Source of the DNA: Phaseolus vulgaris | Lineage: Eukaryota > Streptophyta > Magnoliopsida > Fabales > Fabaceae | Length of the DNA: 64,000 nt | Direction of reading: 5' to 3' | NCBI RefSeq assembly: GCF_000499845.2 | Contig: NC_023753.2 | Coordinates: 1,302,001-1,366,000, forward strand | Shown here: positions 1 to 13,357 of the stretch, in pieces | Numbering within the stretch: position 1 is the first letter of the stretch | How the letters are laid out: each line of letters starts with the position of its first letter | The notes under the pieces: model-generated | What the model was told of the DNA's origin: nothing | Seen by the model: the letters and a program-made list of their open reading frames with translations, nothing else | Database searches by the model: none | Position numbers and translations under genes: made by a program

Positions 1-35
1 TGGTACCTTAAAGAAAGAGAGGAAAAGAAGTAACA

Positions 36-2941
36 ATGGAATCAGCAGTTGAAAACATTGTGATTGTGGGAGCTGGAATTGCTGGGCTTGCAACATCCTT
101 GGCACTTCACAGGTTTAAAACACTTCATATATTCATATGATTTCATATTCATTTAATGTTCTCTTATATGTTTATTAGTTTAGAAAAATCATACATTAAC
201 AACCTTGTTCCATTATAAAAAGCTTATACTTAAAATTTTAACTTTTTGTATGAAATGATAATTTTTTTTATATTATTAATTAGAAGTTATGTACTGTGAA
301 ACAGATTGTCAATATATCATTTTTCGTATTTGGTTGCAGGTTGGGTGTGAGAAGTTTGGTGTTAGAATATTCGGATAGTTTAAGAGTGTCTGGTTTTGCT
401 TTAACAACATGGACAAATGCTTGGAAAGCCTTGGATGCTCTTGGTGTGGGAGACATTCTTCGTCACCAACATATCCAGCTAAAACAGTAATTCAATATTT
501 CAACATCATTGTTTTCTTCTAATGCATACATTAATTTTTTACGACTTAAATATGTTTTTTTTATTTACTTTCATGTGTTAAATTGATATTTGTGTTTAGT
601 TCAAATTTGTATTAAAAAAAATATAGAGATTAATTTAATATTTTTTATGTAACAAACGATTTTTTAGTGTGGATTATAATTATGTGACGGAAGATTCTTA
701 TTTGTACAAATGATATTTCGAATTGGAATGAGTATGAAAAAATTAACGAATCCACGTTAGTAACAAGTCAATATAATATTTTAACATTCTAATCCATTTT
801 GGAAAAGATTCATTACTGACGTGAATGTTAAAAGATTCATACTAACTTGTAAGTGACGTGGATGTTATGATCAATGTTATAAATTCGTTTATTACATAAA
901 AAACACTGAACTTATTCTAATAGTTTCCTTAATATAAGTACACGGAAAGTCTAAAACAAAGTTGGATTAGTGATAAAAATCAATTTCGTGTCATAGTATA
1001 TAGAGATAAAAATATATATTTAAACATATATATATATATATATATAAAGAACATGAAACTAAGGGTATGTTTGGCTTCAAAAAAGAAGATAAGAAGAGAC
1101 AAATATTATGTGAAACATTTGTAATGCAGGAATGTGACTACATCTTTGAGTATGGGGCAGCAAACATCAAGCTTGTGCCTCATGGCCCCAGGAAAACAGT
1201 AAGACACCCATATGAATAAAGTTGCTATCTTCTATATTTAATACTCACACTTTTGCTCCAATTACCCAATTTCCTATGCTTTTGATTCATTTTCCCAATG
1301 ATTCCTATGCTTTTTTATTAAGTTACAGTGGCTGTAGCCAATTAATAATGAGTATTTTCATGCACGCAATCGATGATGCAGTGGAGACTATGAAGTTCGA
1401 TGTGTTCGAAGACAACTAATGATAGAAGCACTTGCAAAGGAACTTCCAAGTGGAACCATTAGGTTCTCCTCAAAGGTTGTTGCAATTCAAGATTCTGGCT
1501 TCTTCAAGATACTCCATCTTGCTGATGGAACCACCATCAAAACCAAGGTCATACTCAAAAACAAAACAACTTCTGAAATGGTTCTAAAAACAGTTTTACT
1601 CCAACAACGTTATTGATCCTTGTATTGATCCTTGGATGATGTTTGCAATTGAAAAGGTGTTGATTGGGTGTGATGGAATAAACTCTATGGTGGCAAAGTG
1701 GCTGGGCTTCAGGGAGGCCTCTTTTAGTGGGAGATTTGTGATCAGGGGTGACATAAAGTTGATGAACAATCATGGCCTTCAACACAATTTCATGCACTTC
1801 TTTGGAAAAGGCTTTCGATTCGGTATTCTGCCTTGTGATGACAAAACTGTTTACTGGTTTTTTACATGGACTCCCACCATTGAAGGTGAATTCTTTTGTT
1901 TCACCGAAAACTGATTTTATTTATATAGTATAGACACTGACACGAAAACTGATACAAGACAGATATGGACATGGAGATACCTATATTCTCTAAAATATAG
2001 GACATGGGGACACAAATCTATATATTATACAATTATAAATTATATAAATTGACAATAAAGATTTATGTGCACAAGTATGTTTCAGTTTTTTTTTATAGCA
2101 GAAATATGTTTCTCATGGCTGGTTCAAAATGATTTGTTCCTTATTTTTATACATATATTAAAAATTTATACAATAAGTTTGAATTTTTAGATAATGTATT
2201 TCTCCTTTTTAAAATTGTGTTTGAATCGTGGTAGAATTGTTAGAAATCTAACAAATATTTTTTGAATTAGACACTTCACCAATACGTGTCCAATACATGT
2301 GTTCGACACGGACACACCATTTAAGAGGTGTGTGTGAGCCTCATAGACATTTAACTTATGTTGAAGAGAAGGAGCTAGTGAACAACCCAGAAAAAATGAA
2401 GCAATTGGTGTTGAACAAGTTTGAGAAGATGCCAAGTGATGTTAAATGCTTTATAGAGAAAACACAAGCAGAAGATATCTTAACATCTCCATTGAGATAT
2501 AGACGCCATTGGGAGCTTGTGCTAGGAAATATCAGCAAGGGCAATGTTTGTGTTGTTGGAGATGCTTTTCACCCCATGGCCCCTGACCTAGGTCAAGGTG
2601 CATGTTGTTCCTTGGAAGATGGGATTGTTTTAGGTAGGTACCTAGCTCAGGCATTCTCCAGAACCAAACATGCTAAAGAGATAGAGGAAAAGGGTGAGAT
2701 TGAGGAGCAATACAAGAAAATTGAGGCTAGCTTGAGAAAATATGCAAGAGATAGAAGATGGAGAAACATTGATATCAGTGTTACATCTTTTGTTCTGGGG
2801 CTTTTTCTGCAAGGTGATTTGAAGTTGGTGGCATATGTGAGGGACAAAGTTTTGCCTCATTTCCTAGCTGAGTTGTTGTTGAAGAAGTCAGATTTTGATT
2901 GTGGAAAACTCAACACCTCTGATGAAGTTGGAATGATATGA
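36..2941 (+). CDS. FAD-dependent monooxygenase, MO1/CTF2-like
   Basis: Six coding exons can be joined in frame: 36-112, 340-486, 1130-1198, 1382-1547, 1657-1885 and 2367-2941, giving about 420 residues, the usual length for this plant family. The dinucleotide-binding GxGxxG is at residues 12-17 (VGAGIAG). The second FAD motif (IGCDGINS) is near 156-163, and the GD motif ([16 protein letters not shown]) has its aspartate at residue 295. These three motifs define the aromatic-ring hydroxylase fold shared with zeaxanthin epoxidase and salicylate hydroxylase. The substrate is unknown. No transit peptide is evident before the FAD motif. The acceptor of intron 4 (gaaaag before 1657) has a weak pyrimidine tract. 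Intron 5 holds a dispersed repeat, and a hairpin element begins a few bases after the stop. The promoter lies outside the window. The family call is firm; the exon model is good but untested. Confidence 0.85.
1921..2335 (+). repeat. Dispersed GACAC/GATAC repeat, copy 1, in intron 5 of the monooxygenase
   Basis: This copy opens with GACACTGACACG-type blocks, runs through an AT-rich core (ctatatattataca, ttatataaattgacaataaa) and closes with cgtgtcc / cgacacggacacacc blocks. Related copies lie near 18050, 31020, 40370 and 55790. It fills nearly all of the 481-base intron. Superfamily is not recognised. Confidence 0.6.
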
Positions 2942-2946
2942 TTTAC

Positions 2947-3385
2947 CATACACTTTTTTCTTGGTGGCTTTATACCACTACAAGAAAATCAGTAAATAAA
3001 AACCAATTTTAATGATAAAAAATAATTAATTACTATATTTGATTAAATTAGATACTATTTTAGAGACTAAAAAAATTATTGATTTCTAAATAAGTTTATA
3101 TTATTGATAAACAGTTTCTAAACTGATATCTAATTAGTTATCAATGTTTTTTCTACCAAATTTATAATCTAAATAATTGGTAGTTAAAACTTTTGTAGCT
3201 AATTAGATATCAATTTAGAAATTATTTGTCAATAATAAAAAATAATTTAGAAACCAATAATTTTTTAGTCTCTAAAATAATATCTAATTTAGTTAATATA
3301 GCAAGTAATTATTTTTAATATCTAAAATTGATTTTTATTTACTAATTTTCTTGTAGTGATATAAAGCCAAAAAAAAAGTATATGA
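2947..3385. mobile_element. CACTACAAG hairpin element (MITE-like)
   Basis: The element runs from CACTACAAGAAAAT at 2976 to its reverse complement ending CTTGTAGTG at 3358. Subterminal sequence (aaccaattttaa, tttagagac, gtttctaaa) is mirrored across the middle, so the whole unit folds on itself. The inverted repeat continues outside the CACTACAAG termini: catacacttttttctt..ggctttatac on the left pairs with gtatataaagcc-type sequence on the right. The CACTA start suggests a CACTA-type non-autonomous element, but no clear 3-bp target duplication was found. It sits directly after the monooxygenase stop codon, so it is probably in the 3' UTR or just beyond. Confidence 0.7.
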
Positions 3386-4066
3386 TATACACATACATCT
3401 ATTTTTGCGAACTGAAATGTGTGCTAGTGAAAAAAAACATGAAGATTTAGGTTGTTGTTACACGAGTTAGAATAAATCTTGTTTCCCCACTATCATTTCA
3501 CTTGTTAATGTAACAAATTTCAAAAAAACAATTTCTTTTGCACAATCAACTGACAATCTTATCCAAACATATATAAATATTATAATATAATTCACATTGA
3601 AAATTAATTTGTTACGTAAAGAAGATAATAATAAAAACACAAAAGTACCTTAAGTATCTAAGAGGTTTTATAGTAGATGAAAAGAATATACTTAATTTTA
3701 TTAAAAAAAGAGGAAGAAGAAAAGGATAATTGGGTTTGAAGAGGGATGAAAAAGCAAGAAATAAAGCTTGCGTGACTTGACCTAAATGAATGAATGTATA
3801 CCTTACGTTAGCCATTAAAATTAGGCATTATCTTGGAATGAAAGACTACTTTGGAAACAATCCTTTGCATTCTCAAACTTCCAACACCTTATTTCGCATT
3901 TTCATCACTTTGCTTCCAACCAAACCTCTTTTTTCTTTTTTTCTTTTTTCCTAAAAGGAGCAAACTTACATTATTCACACGTGTTCCTATTTTCTCAAAT
4001 TTTTAAACATATTAAAAACTTCTACAAAATATGTATTGTATATTTAAAATAGTTTTAATTCTGAAA

Positions 4067-5365
4067 TTTACAATTATTTATATTTCAATTTTTGGATACT
4101 TTTTTTTTGTTGGAAAGAGTGAAATTCCTGTGGACTAATATATCATGAATGCTTCGTAATTAATGCAATACTTGTCTTAATTACTGTAGGAAAATCAGGT
4201 TTAAATTTATTCATATTTTATTTTTTTGGTCTAGGGAATGTTTGTCTGATGATAAGTTGGCTAATTTATAACTTATTTATATAGAATCATTTTATTTGTA
4301 TGTTTTTAAACTTCTTTATGAATAGATATAGTTTACCTGCTGATTAAAAAAATGTATAGTTTATCTATGTACCGTTTTTGTTAACATACTAGTATCTTGA
4401 CTCGTGTTACGCATCGAAATATTTTATATTTTTTAAATGATAATATTAGAATTTAAAATAATTAATAAGTTACATATATTTAAATAAAATTATTTTCTAA
4501 AATGTAATATATTAAATTATAATATTAGTTATACACTAATTTTTAAGTTTAAATTAAATGAATTAAGAATCATATAATAAAATAAATTACTAAATAAATT
4601 TACAATTATTTATATTTTAATTTTTGGATACTTTTTTTTTTGGAAAGAGTGAAATTCCTGTGGACTAATATACCATGAATGTTTCGTAATTAATGTAATA
4701 CTTGTCTTAATTACGGCAGAAAAATCAGGTTTAAGTTTATTCATATTTTATTTTTTTGTCTAGGGAATGTTTGTCTGATAATAAGTTGGCTAATTTATAA
4801 TTTATTTATATAAAATCATTTTATTGGTATAATAGGTTTCATTCTAGTCTGTTTTTAAAATTCTTTATGAATAGATATAATTTACCTGCTGATTAAAAAA
4901 GTGAATAGTTTATCTATATACCGTTTTTGTTAACATATTAGTATATTGCCTCGTGCAATGCACGAGAATATTTTAAATATTTTATATTTTTTAAATGATA
5001 ATATTAGAATTTAAAATAATTAATAAATGACATATATTTAAATAAATTTATTTTTCTAAAATGTAATATATTAAAGTATAATATTTTTTATACACTAATT
5101 TTTAAGTTTAAATTAAATGAATTAATAGACGACCATTTCATTATAAAAAATAGAATATTTTATTGGTGTAATAGATTTTATTTTAATATATTTTTAAATT
5201 TTTTTATCAATAAATATAGTCTGCTTGCTGATTAAAATAAATTGTATAGTTTAACTATGTACTTTTTTTTAACATATATGTTTTGTTTTAATCCTATCCT
5301 ATTTTTTTTTGTATTTTTTACATTTTATTTTCGTGTGATAATAAATTATTATTGTTACAAAAAAA
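4067..5365 (+). repeat. Tandem array of decayed LINE 3' ends (two full units plus a partial third)
   Basis: Two units of about 532 bp start with tttacaattatttatatt at 4067 and 4599. Each contains the same degenerate RNase H C-terminal stretch (gaatgtttgtctgat.ataagttggctaattta) as the better copy at 16272-16854. A shorter third piece follows from about 5130 and ends in an A-run near 5360. All are riddled with stops. The array separates the monooxygenase from the E2 gene. Between 3386 and 4066 I see only AT-rich sequence. Confidence 0.6.
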
Positions 5366-5559
5366 AAGTGGAACCTTTGTACCTTATTAATAAATTTATT
5401 TGAGTTAAAACTTAATAAATAAACAAGATTTTTGTTTGCAGTGGAAAAGAAAGAAAGAATTGAAATGAAATCTGAAGAGTTTTGATCTGGTATTCAAAAC
5501 GGACGGTGATGATGGGGCTGACAGATAGCTGGATATGGAAGCAGAATCTACCTGAATGA

Positions 5560-6514
5560 AATGACGAAATTGCCCCATTTGTGCAACAAATACTCGTTCC
5601 TCTGTGCAGAGTCCTTGCCAAATTCTTCTTCCTCATCGTCCTCGTCTTCATCTGATTACCCAAACCTGTTCTTGTTTTATGCAAGGTATGGTTCCAATCT
5701 CGCTCTCGCCTTCCCACCACTGCGGATTTTCATTCTCCTCTTTTTTCAATTTTTGCTAACCATCGCTCTTCGTTTCTCTATCTTTTTATTTGTTCCTCAA
5801 ATGATTAACCTCTCGGGGTGCCGATGCAAGCTTCAACCGTAGCTCATTCCTTTGTTGTTTCTTCTATTTCCCTTTTTTCTCTTTTCATTTTCGATCAACT
5901 TCGCCGCGTGCCTTTGTTTTCATTCGTTTCAATGTTTGAGCTGCCTTAGGGTATCTTAATCTGCGTTTTGCTGTTGATTTTAATTTCGGTTTTGGGTTCT
6001 GCTGATTTTCACGCTGTCTGATTGAGCTGAAAGGGTTTATTGATTATGCCCTCTGCGTGCGAATTTGAATTCGTGAACTGGATTGCGATTGCCAGCAGAA
6101 CCGTGTTTTTGCTTGATTCCGCGTGTGATTTCAGATTCAGAATGGGATTCCCTTTTGAATGTTGGCAATGTGGTTTTCTTTGTTTTTCTCCTTTTTTTTT
6201 GGCCTAATTTCACATTTTGTTTCTTAGGACCGATTTTTTTTTGTAACCATTCTGTTCTAATGGGTTTTAGATATTCACATTTATAACTGTTTAGCTTAAG
6301 GATAGATTTTGCTGTATCTACTTAGTAAACCATAAAGGGTTTGTTTGGATTCCGACTATATAAGTGCTTTTGAGAGGTCTCTACTGTGTATATAGAGCTT
6401 TTTACAGTAGAGAGGCTCACAAATCCTGCTTTTCATTTGTTTCAAATGCTTAATTTAAGGCGAATAACAAAATTTAATTGACAATCTATTCACATTGGCA
6501 TGTTATGATTTTAG
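5560..6514 (+). promoter_or_regulatory. Probable 5' leader exon and leader intron of UBC23
   Basis: The UBC23 start codon is the first codon after a good acceptor (ttttag, 6509-6514), so translation starts at the first base of an exon. Upstream, a CT-rich stretch (5620-5685) ends in a clean donor, gcaag/gtatgg at 5685/5686, giving a leader intron of about 830 bp that is T-rich, as plant leader introns usually are. An ATG at 5561 would open a short frame running out of phase into the coding exon if transcription starts upstream of it. The transcription start is not identified. No miR399-type site was seen. Confidence 0.5.
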
Positions 6515-9500
6515 ATGGGAGTTCAACGGCATGAAGCGCTTGCTGAAGACGAGCCTGCTGAAAATGCTTTTGCTAGTAGTTCTTTGAACCAAGGTGCTCT
6601 TCCCAGTGAGTCTGCGAAGAGCAATCCATGTGTAAATACTGAAAGTAGTGAAGTTAATGAATCGGGTGACGTTTCTTATAAGAAAAGCAATACATCACAT
6701 ATCTATAGACAAGATGTTGTGAAAAATAATACCAGTGGCATGATTGGGATTGTGACAGAAGTCGCCGGTGATTCAGATTCAGATTCAGATAGTAGCATCA
6801 CTGATGATGAGAATGATAGTGAGGATGAGGATGGTGATGGTGAGGAAGGCGATGATAGTAATAATGCTAGCAGGAACTCTGAAAGTAATGTTTCTGCTGG
6901 GCATTGTAAAACTGATGCACTTCTGGCTGACCAGCTGCGTGTACTGTGGATGGACGAGTCTGAATCCACTCAAAATTTCAGTGACGTTGAAGTTGTTGAT
7001 CGTGGATTTTTACATGGTGATTTTGTTGCTGCGGCTTCAGACCCTACTGGGCAAGTGGGTGTGGTGGTTGATGTCAATATATGTGCGGATCTGTTGTCCC
7101 ATGATGGATCTATAATAAAAGATGTCTCGTCAAAAAACATAAGGCGTATTAGGGATTTCACTGTTGGTGATTATGTGGTGCTTGGGCCCTGGCTAGGCAG
7201 AGTCGACGATGTTTTGGATAATGTAACTGTCTTATTTGATGATGGTTCAGTTTGTAAAGTTTCGAAAGCAGATCCATTGAATCTTAAACCAATTTCTAAG
7301 AATATTCTTGAAGATGGGCATTTTCCTTATTACCCAGGGCAACGGGTAAGGGCTAGCTCCTCATCAGTTTTCAAGAATTCAAGATGGCTGTCTGGCTTGT
7401 GGAAAGCTAATAGGTTAGAAGGTACTGTAACTAAAGTTACAGTTGGATCAGTGTTTGTTTATTGGATAGCATCTGCAGGTTATGGGCCATATTCTTCTAC
7501 TGCCCCAGCAGAGGAGCAGAGCCCAAAAAACTTAAAATTGTTGTCTTGTTTTTCTCATGCAAATTGGCAATTGGGTGACTGGTGTCTCTTACCCTCATCA
7601 GTACTGTCATCCTCAGCTTCCATGGACAAAGGCATATCAAAATTGGAACTTAACGATTCTGCTAACAATGAATTAGATTCTAATCAGACTGGAAGTGGGT
7701 GTGATTCAGAAGAAGCTACTGTTGAGGAAATAAATGAGAATAAGGATACTATGGACCTTGATCCAGCTGATACTTTGGAAGGGAATGATGGACACGAGAA
7801 AAGTAATCCTTCACGTGATTCTAGCTCATGCTGCAGTTCTATCTCTGTATCAAAGGAACCTGTCCATGAAGCTTGGCCTCTTCACCGCAAGAAAATTAGG
7901 AAAGTTGTCATCAGGAAAGAAAAAAGGGCCCGAAAGAAAGAGGAAAGTTTCGAGAAAGCTCTTTTGATTGCCAACACAAGAACAAAAGTTGATGTTGCAT
8001 GGCAAGATGGAACAATAGGGCATGAACTGAATTCTACAAGTTTAATTCCTATAGATAATCCTGGTGACCATGAATTCGTTTCAGAGCAATATGTGGTAGA
8101 GAAGACCTCCGATGATGGTGAGGATATTTCTGAAGCAAGGCGAGTTGGGGTGGTGAGAAGTGTTAATGCAAAGGAGCGGACAGCTTGTGTGAGGTGGTTA
8201 AAAAATGTTGCTAGAGCAGAAGATCCTCGAGAGTTTGACAGCGAGGAAATTGTAAGTGTGTATGAGCTAGAGGGCCATCCAGATTATGATTACTGCTATG
8301 GGGATGTGGTTGTTCGCCTGACACCTGTGTCTGCACATTTAGAAACAGCTTCTGTTGGAGAGTCCACTGAGAAATCGGAGCAGAAAACTGAAGAGTGTGG
8401 GATTAAAAAGGAAGCAAAAATCCAAACTGATACTAATAGAGTAGAAAATGCATCTAGTGATACTTCTGTGCAATTTTCTGACCTCTCTTGGGTTGGAAAT
8501 ATAACTGGCCTTAAGAATGGTGATATCGAAGTTACTTGGGCTGATGGAATGGTGTCAACGGTATGCTCATTTTATTATTTCCTGCTTTTCTCTCCCTCCC
8601 TATATATATTTTAATGCCTGGTGGAAATTTAAATGTTCTAAAATTAAGTCTAAGGTTTAGGATTTCTTTAATATCTTTGTCACTAAAATATTCTACTATG
8701 TGCTTTACTATTACAATAACTTTAGACCATATACTTACAATCAGCGAATGTTCCTTTCTGTTGCTCTGAAGAGTAATGCAGGTGGACTTTTGTGAAAATT
8801 TGGCAATTAGATTAGAATTTTGCTTTGGGATGTTTATTGGGTATGTACTTCACTGAAAGTGAGGGAATATTCAAACTTGAGGATCAAGTAAACTTAAATG
8901 TTTAGGGCCTCTGTTTTCTAATCTACCAATGTAATATAGCCTAATGAGTCCCCAAGAGTACAAAAAAGGCCAAAGCCCTGAAACAAACACCTAATAAGGA
9001 TCTGCTCCGGCAAACTGAATTAAGAGCTTGTTGAAAAAGTGCTTATCATTCAGGCAACTAGGCGCTTATGCATAGATTGTTTCCATAATCAAAGAAGGAA
9101 CAATGTTTTAAATCCTTGATAGGCATGCACAGTGGCTGCCCCCAAAAATGCTAGACTGGATGGTAGGATAACCGCAACTCAAAGAAATTAATTAAAATTC
9201 TAAGAAAAATAATGATTCAGAGAATAATAATATAATAAAGAGTAAACAGAGGTAGAGAAACCAATTGCCAAATAGAAAGTGAGAATCCATTAGCTAGAAA
9301 AGAGAAACCAGTTGTCAACTTGTCAGTAAGTACTCAGCAGAGAGAGAAATGAGGTTGAGTAATGTTGTACACGGAAGCAAGGGTTGGTTGAGAATGAAAG
9401 TGAGAAATGACAGCTTTTTGATTGCTTTTATTAGCAAAATATTGTTGTAGAAATTGAAATCTAAAAAATGTCCCCATCAAACAGGCCCTAAGATTAGTGG

Positions 9501-12500
9501 TTAGAGTGCTTTTTAGTAATTAAGAGATAGTTCTGCTATCCCAGTGGTTATGGCTGCTATTTTGCCTTTGACAGGGGCTACTGTGAAACTGCTAGCTACA
9601 ATGGTCCTTGAAGTGGCCAGGGACCACTCCACCTTGCTACACCACTATAGTGGTGCTATAGTCTGCTATTTAGAACCCTGAGAAGAAATATGATCAAAAG
9701 GCTTCCTTATAAGCTAAAGTTGTGTTTGGAAGCGATCTTGAAGAGCTTATTAAAATAAGATGAAAATAGCTTATGGACATATTATAATCTATTTTGGAAG
9801 TTCTTTCAAACACTTTCACAAGTGCTTATGTCATAAGATAATCTCAAATAAGATATGATATGAATAAGCTCTTCAATGGCATCCTAAATGTACCAAGACA
9901 TTCTATAGACTAGATAGATAAAAAATTCAGGATTTTTTTTGTTGAAGTTGAATATTATAACTATAATAAAAGCTCGGTTGGTACATAGGCTTATTTTACT
10001 CAAAATAAAAGATTGAGGTCAGAATACATATATATTAACTTCATATTCAAAGGCATTTCATGTCTGATGATAAATTTTTTTTTTTCCATTTGAACTGTAA
10101 TGATTTACTTTACTTCCAGGTTGGACCCCAAGCAATCTATGTGGTTGGTCGAGACGATGATGATGAATCAATTGCTGCTGGGAGTGAAACAAGTGATGCT
10201 GCAAGCTGGGAAACTGTTAATGATGATGAAATGGAAGTCCTTGAGGATTCTAGAGAGGTTTGTTTCTTTTTTACCTGGATCGTGATTCTTACCAACTTTC
10301 AACTAGTTTCTTTCTGAGAGGAAGCCTAAAGAAAAAACTGTTATTTTGATCCTTATCTAGAGTTGCTTCCACTCATTAATAAAAGATCTGAGATAAGTAA
10401 ACTGTGATTTACTCTTCTTGCAAACTTTTGCTGTTTTCATTTCACAGCCTTGCACTTCTTTTTCTTCTTGCCTCTATGCACACAAGCAGCAATGCATCTA
10501 ATTTTAAATGTCTGTTTAATATTTTAATTTAAGTGATGGTGATCATTATCTCATTTCAAAAGGTCTTTGAAAGTTTATGATAGACATCCTATCTGCCAAC
10601 TAAAAATGTAGTTATTAGCCCGTTTCTTAAATTATGATGTATTATGACTTGCAGGATATTGAGAGGGAAAATTCAAGCAGTGTCACTTCCGAGACAGAAG
10701 AAAGTGGAGAGAATGATTTTGGTAGGGCTGCTGCACTTTCTGTTCCCCTAGCAGCATTTCGGTTTGTCACTAGACTTGCCAGTGGAATATTCTCAAGGGG
10801 CCCAAAGAACTTGGATTCTACTGACATGCAGATAAAAGCTGGACATGAACATTCATCACCATTAGTTGATGACGAGTCTAGTTCTCAGAGGCTTATTCCA
10901 ATTGACGGTGATACTTCAGGAAATAAGAATGGAAGATACAAGGAGGTTGTGTCGGAAGCAACTGAAAATCTGGAAGCATGTGAGGCACTCTATGGCTTGA
11001 AAAATGATGCTCTTGAAAGTTGTGATAATGGGAGTTGCAGTTTGAAACATTTTGACATAACCCAAGATCCATCAGACCACTATTTTATTGGTGCAAATGG
11101 ACAGGTACTGCTGCTGCCTTATTTCTAATAAGAGTAGGGAAAAGGAAGAATGAAAAAGTACTTCATGCTTACTGTATATTAGGGCTCTGTTAATATACCC
11201 TTATAAACTTGACTTGGTGTACTATTAGCAACTTGCTCCTTTTTGTTAGACCAAAACGCCAACTCCTTTTTAAAACAGACTAAATTCAATGGTATTAGTG
11301 TAGTTTAAAATGCATTATCTATTTTAGAAGTACTAATTTTTTAAATTGCTCTCTCTCCTAGTATTTCCTTTCCCTGTTATTGTATGTTCTCTTGTAGTAA
11401 GACAAAACAATTTGACCAACAAGTTGTGAAATGAAAGGAAAAACGTGGAAGAGGAGAGATAAGTTGAATTGTTTTTTACAATAAATAGATAAGTTGTATT
11501 AATATCTTTAAAATTTAAGATTATAAAAGAAAGGAGTTGGATTTTTGTCCAAATAAAAGGGTATAGGTTGCTAATAGTCTTTTCCAAAATCAAGTGGGTA
11601 CATATTTTTGATAAACATTTATTTATCAACTTGCTCGAATTTGCATGCATAGGCCTGTTTATTCACACTAATCACTATAGATTAGTATTAATGTAGATTA
11701 GGTTCTTATAAGTTATATTTAGCTAACCAGAGATCAACAGTGTTATCAATAGAAGCATCAAAACATGTGAATGTGCTCACATATCTATTCAAATGTTAGC
11801 TTCTTCCTTTTGTATCTGGTTTCCTCTATTGTATTATACTGAAATTACTGGATTATTTCCAATCTACTTTCAGAGTAGCAACCGGAAATGGTTAAAGAAA
11901 GTGCAACAAGATTGGAACATACTGCAGAATAACCTTCCTGGTCAGTGATACATTTATTTGATCATCTAAGGCTTGTATTAGTGACCTGTACACCAAATTT
12001 AGTAACTGTAAATGTTTGAAACATTTTGACAGAGGAAATCTATGTACGAGTTTACGAAGATAGAATGGATCTCTTGAGAGCAGTTATTGTAGGGCCATAT
12101 GGAACCCCTTACCAAGATGGACTCTTTTTCTTTGATTTTCACCTTCCGCCAGAATACCCTGATGTTCCACCGGTAAGGAATTTTATCTTGAAGCTATTTT
12201 GCTGTCCAATTTATAATGCTCCCACCAAAGAAAGGGAAGATATGTCGATGACGTTCAGTTTGTATATATTTAATTCAAATGGGATATATCTCATGCCTTT
12301 TCTGTGTTCTTTGTCTGGGTTTCAAATGATATGCAGTCTGCATACTATCATTCTGGTGGTTGGCGAATTAACCCTAACTTGTATGAGGAAGGGAAGGTTT
12401 GTCTTAGCCTTCTAAATACATGGACAGGCAGGGGAAACGAAGTATGGGATCCAAAATCCTCTAGCATACTTCAAGTCCTAGTTTCACTTCAAGGTTTAGT

Positions 12501-13357
12501 ACTCAATTCTAAGCCTTACTTCAATGAAGCTGGGTATGATAAGCAGATTGGGACAGCCGAAGGAGAGAAGAATTCATTGTCATACAATGAGAATACCTTT
12601 TTACTTAACTGTAAGACTATGATGTATCTTATGAGGAAACCCCCCAAGGTAATTATGAATAAGATTAAATTTTATTTTTTTTTCAATCCATTTTATTGAA
12701 CGGTTCATCTTTTAACATGATTAATTAGTTAAAGCACTATTGCACTGTGCTTACTTGGTTTCAGTAGACTGACGGTGTATACAACAGTTCATGTATCGTA
12801 ATAGAAAACTGAAACTCCTTAAAAGGTTAATAACAGGGTTAGCAAAGAAGCAGAAGAGTATTTTGGAGAACTTACATGTTTTGATTAGCTTATTTTGGGA
12901 TTTTTTTTTTTTTTTGCTAATTTCCTAGGAGAGCTTTGAAAAAAAAAATACTATTATTTCAATGAGCGTATGAATTTGTTTAAGCAATTGCAACATTTGC
13001 ATGTTTCTTTGGCAGTAGTTTATGTGTAGTCTAGGAGTTGTTGAGACAGCTGTTGATTGATTCTTAGCTGTGCGAGGTATATTTGACTGCTGTATTTGAC
13101 TCTAGGATTTTGAAGTACTCGTCAAAGAACATTTTAGGAGGCGGGGCCATAACATCCTTAAGGCTTGTGATGCATATATGAAAGGTTGCTTGATTGGCTC
13201 GTTGACTAGAGATGCCTCCGTTAGTGAAAAAAGCGGCCAGAATTCAACCTCTGTTGGTTTCAAGTTGATGTTAGCCAAGATAGTGCCAAAGCTTTTTCTG
13301 TCACTTAGTGAGGTTGGAGCTGATTGCGAGGAATTTAGGCATCTCAAAGATTTGTAG
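6515..13357 (+). CDS. UBC23: Giant E2 ubiquitin-conjugating enzyme, UBC23-like (UBE2O/PHO2 family)
   Basis: Seven coding exons join in frame: 6515-8560, 10120-10257, 10655-11104, 11874-11940, 12033-12172, 12337-12648 and 13106-13357, about 1134 residues. The first 680 residues include a very acidic Asp/Ser/Glu run (about residues 85-120) and several small barrel-like repeats with GDYV / GDWC / GDVVVRL cores, as in the UBE2O class. The UBC fold lies in the C-terminal quarter. It starts near EEIYVRVYEDRMDLLRA, keeps INPNLYEEGKVCLSLLNTW in place of the usual HPN segment, and has its catalytic Cys at residue 969. Length fits UBC23 (about 1100 residues) better than PHO2/UBC24 (about 900), and no miR399 sites typical of PHO2 leaders were seen. 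Enzymes of this class can act as combined E2/E3. The target is unknown. Intron 1 is 1.56 kb and holds small repeats. Confidence 0.88.
9724..9885. repeat. Short inverted-repeat element in UBC23 intron 1
   Basis: gtttggaagc..cttgaagagcttatt on the left pairs with aataagctcttcaatggcatcc on the right, forming an imperfect hairpin of about 160 bp with a mirrored aagtgctta / ataagata core. This is the size and form of a MITE. Just upstream (9101-9683) is a second possible element beginning tgttttaaatcc and ending atttagaaccctg; it is too degraded to name. Confidence 0.45.

Noticed and set aside
5412..5842. Frames of about 100 codons on both strands upstream of UBC23
   Set aside because: Composition reflects a CT-rich leader; no family recognised; overlaps the predicted leader donor.
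5400..6514. miR399 target sites in the leader of the large E2, which would make it PHO2/UBC24
   Set aside because: No sequence resembling the miR399 complement was seen, and the protein is about 1134 residues, nearer UBC23.
6703..7161. Open frames antisense to and in other frames of UBC23 exon 1
   Set aside because: They follow the Asp/Ser-rich repeats and have no protein-like composition; the sense frame is clearly coding.
12304..12415. Readthrough frames bridging UBC23 intron 5
   Set aside because: They include clear intron sequence; proper splicing restores the UBC fold.
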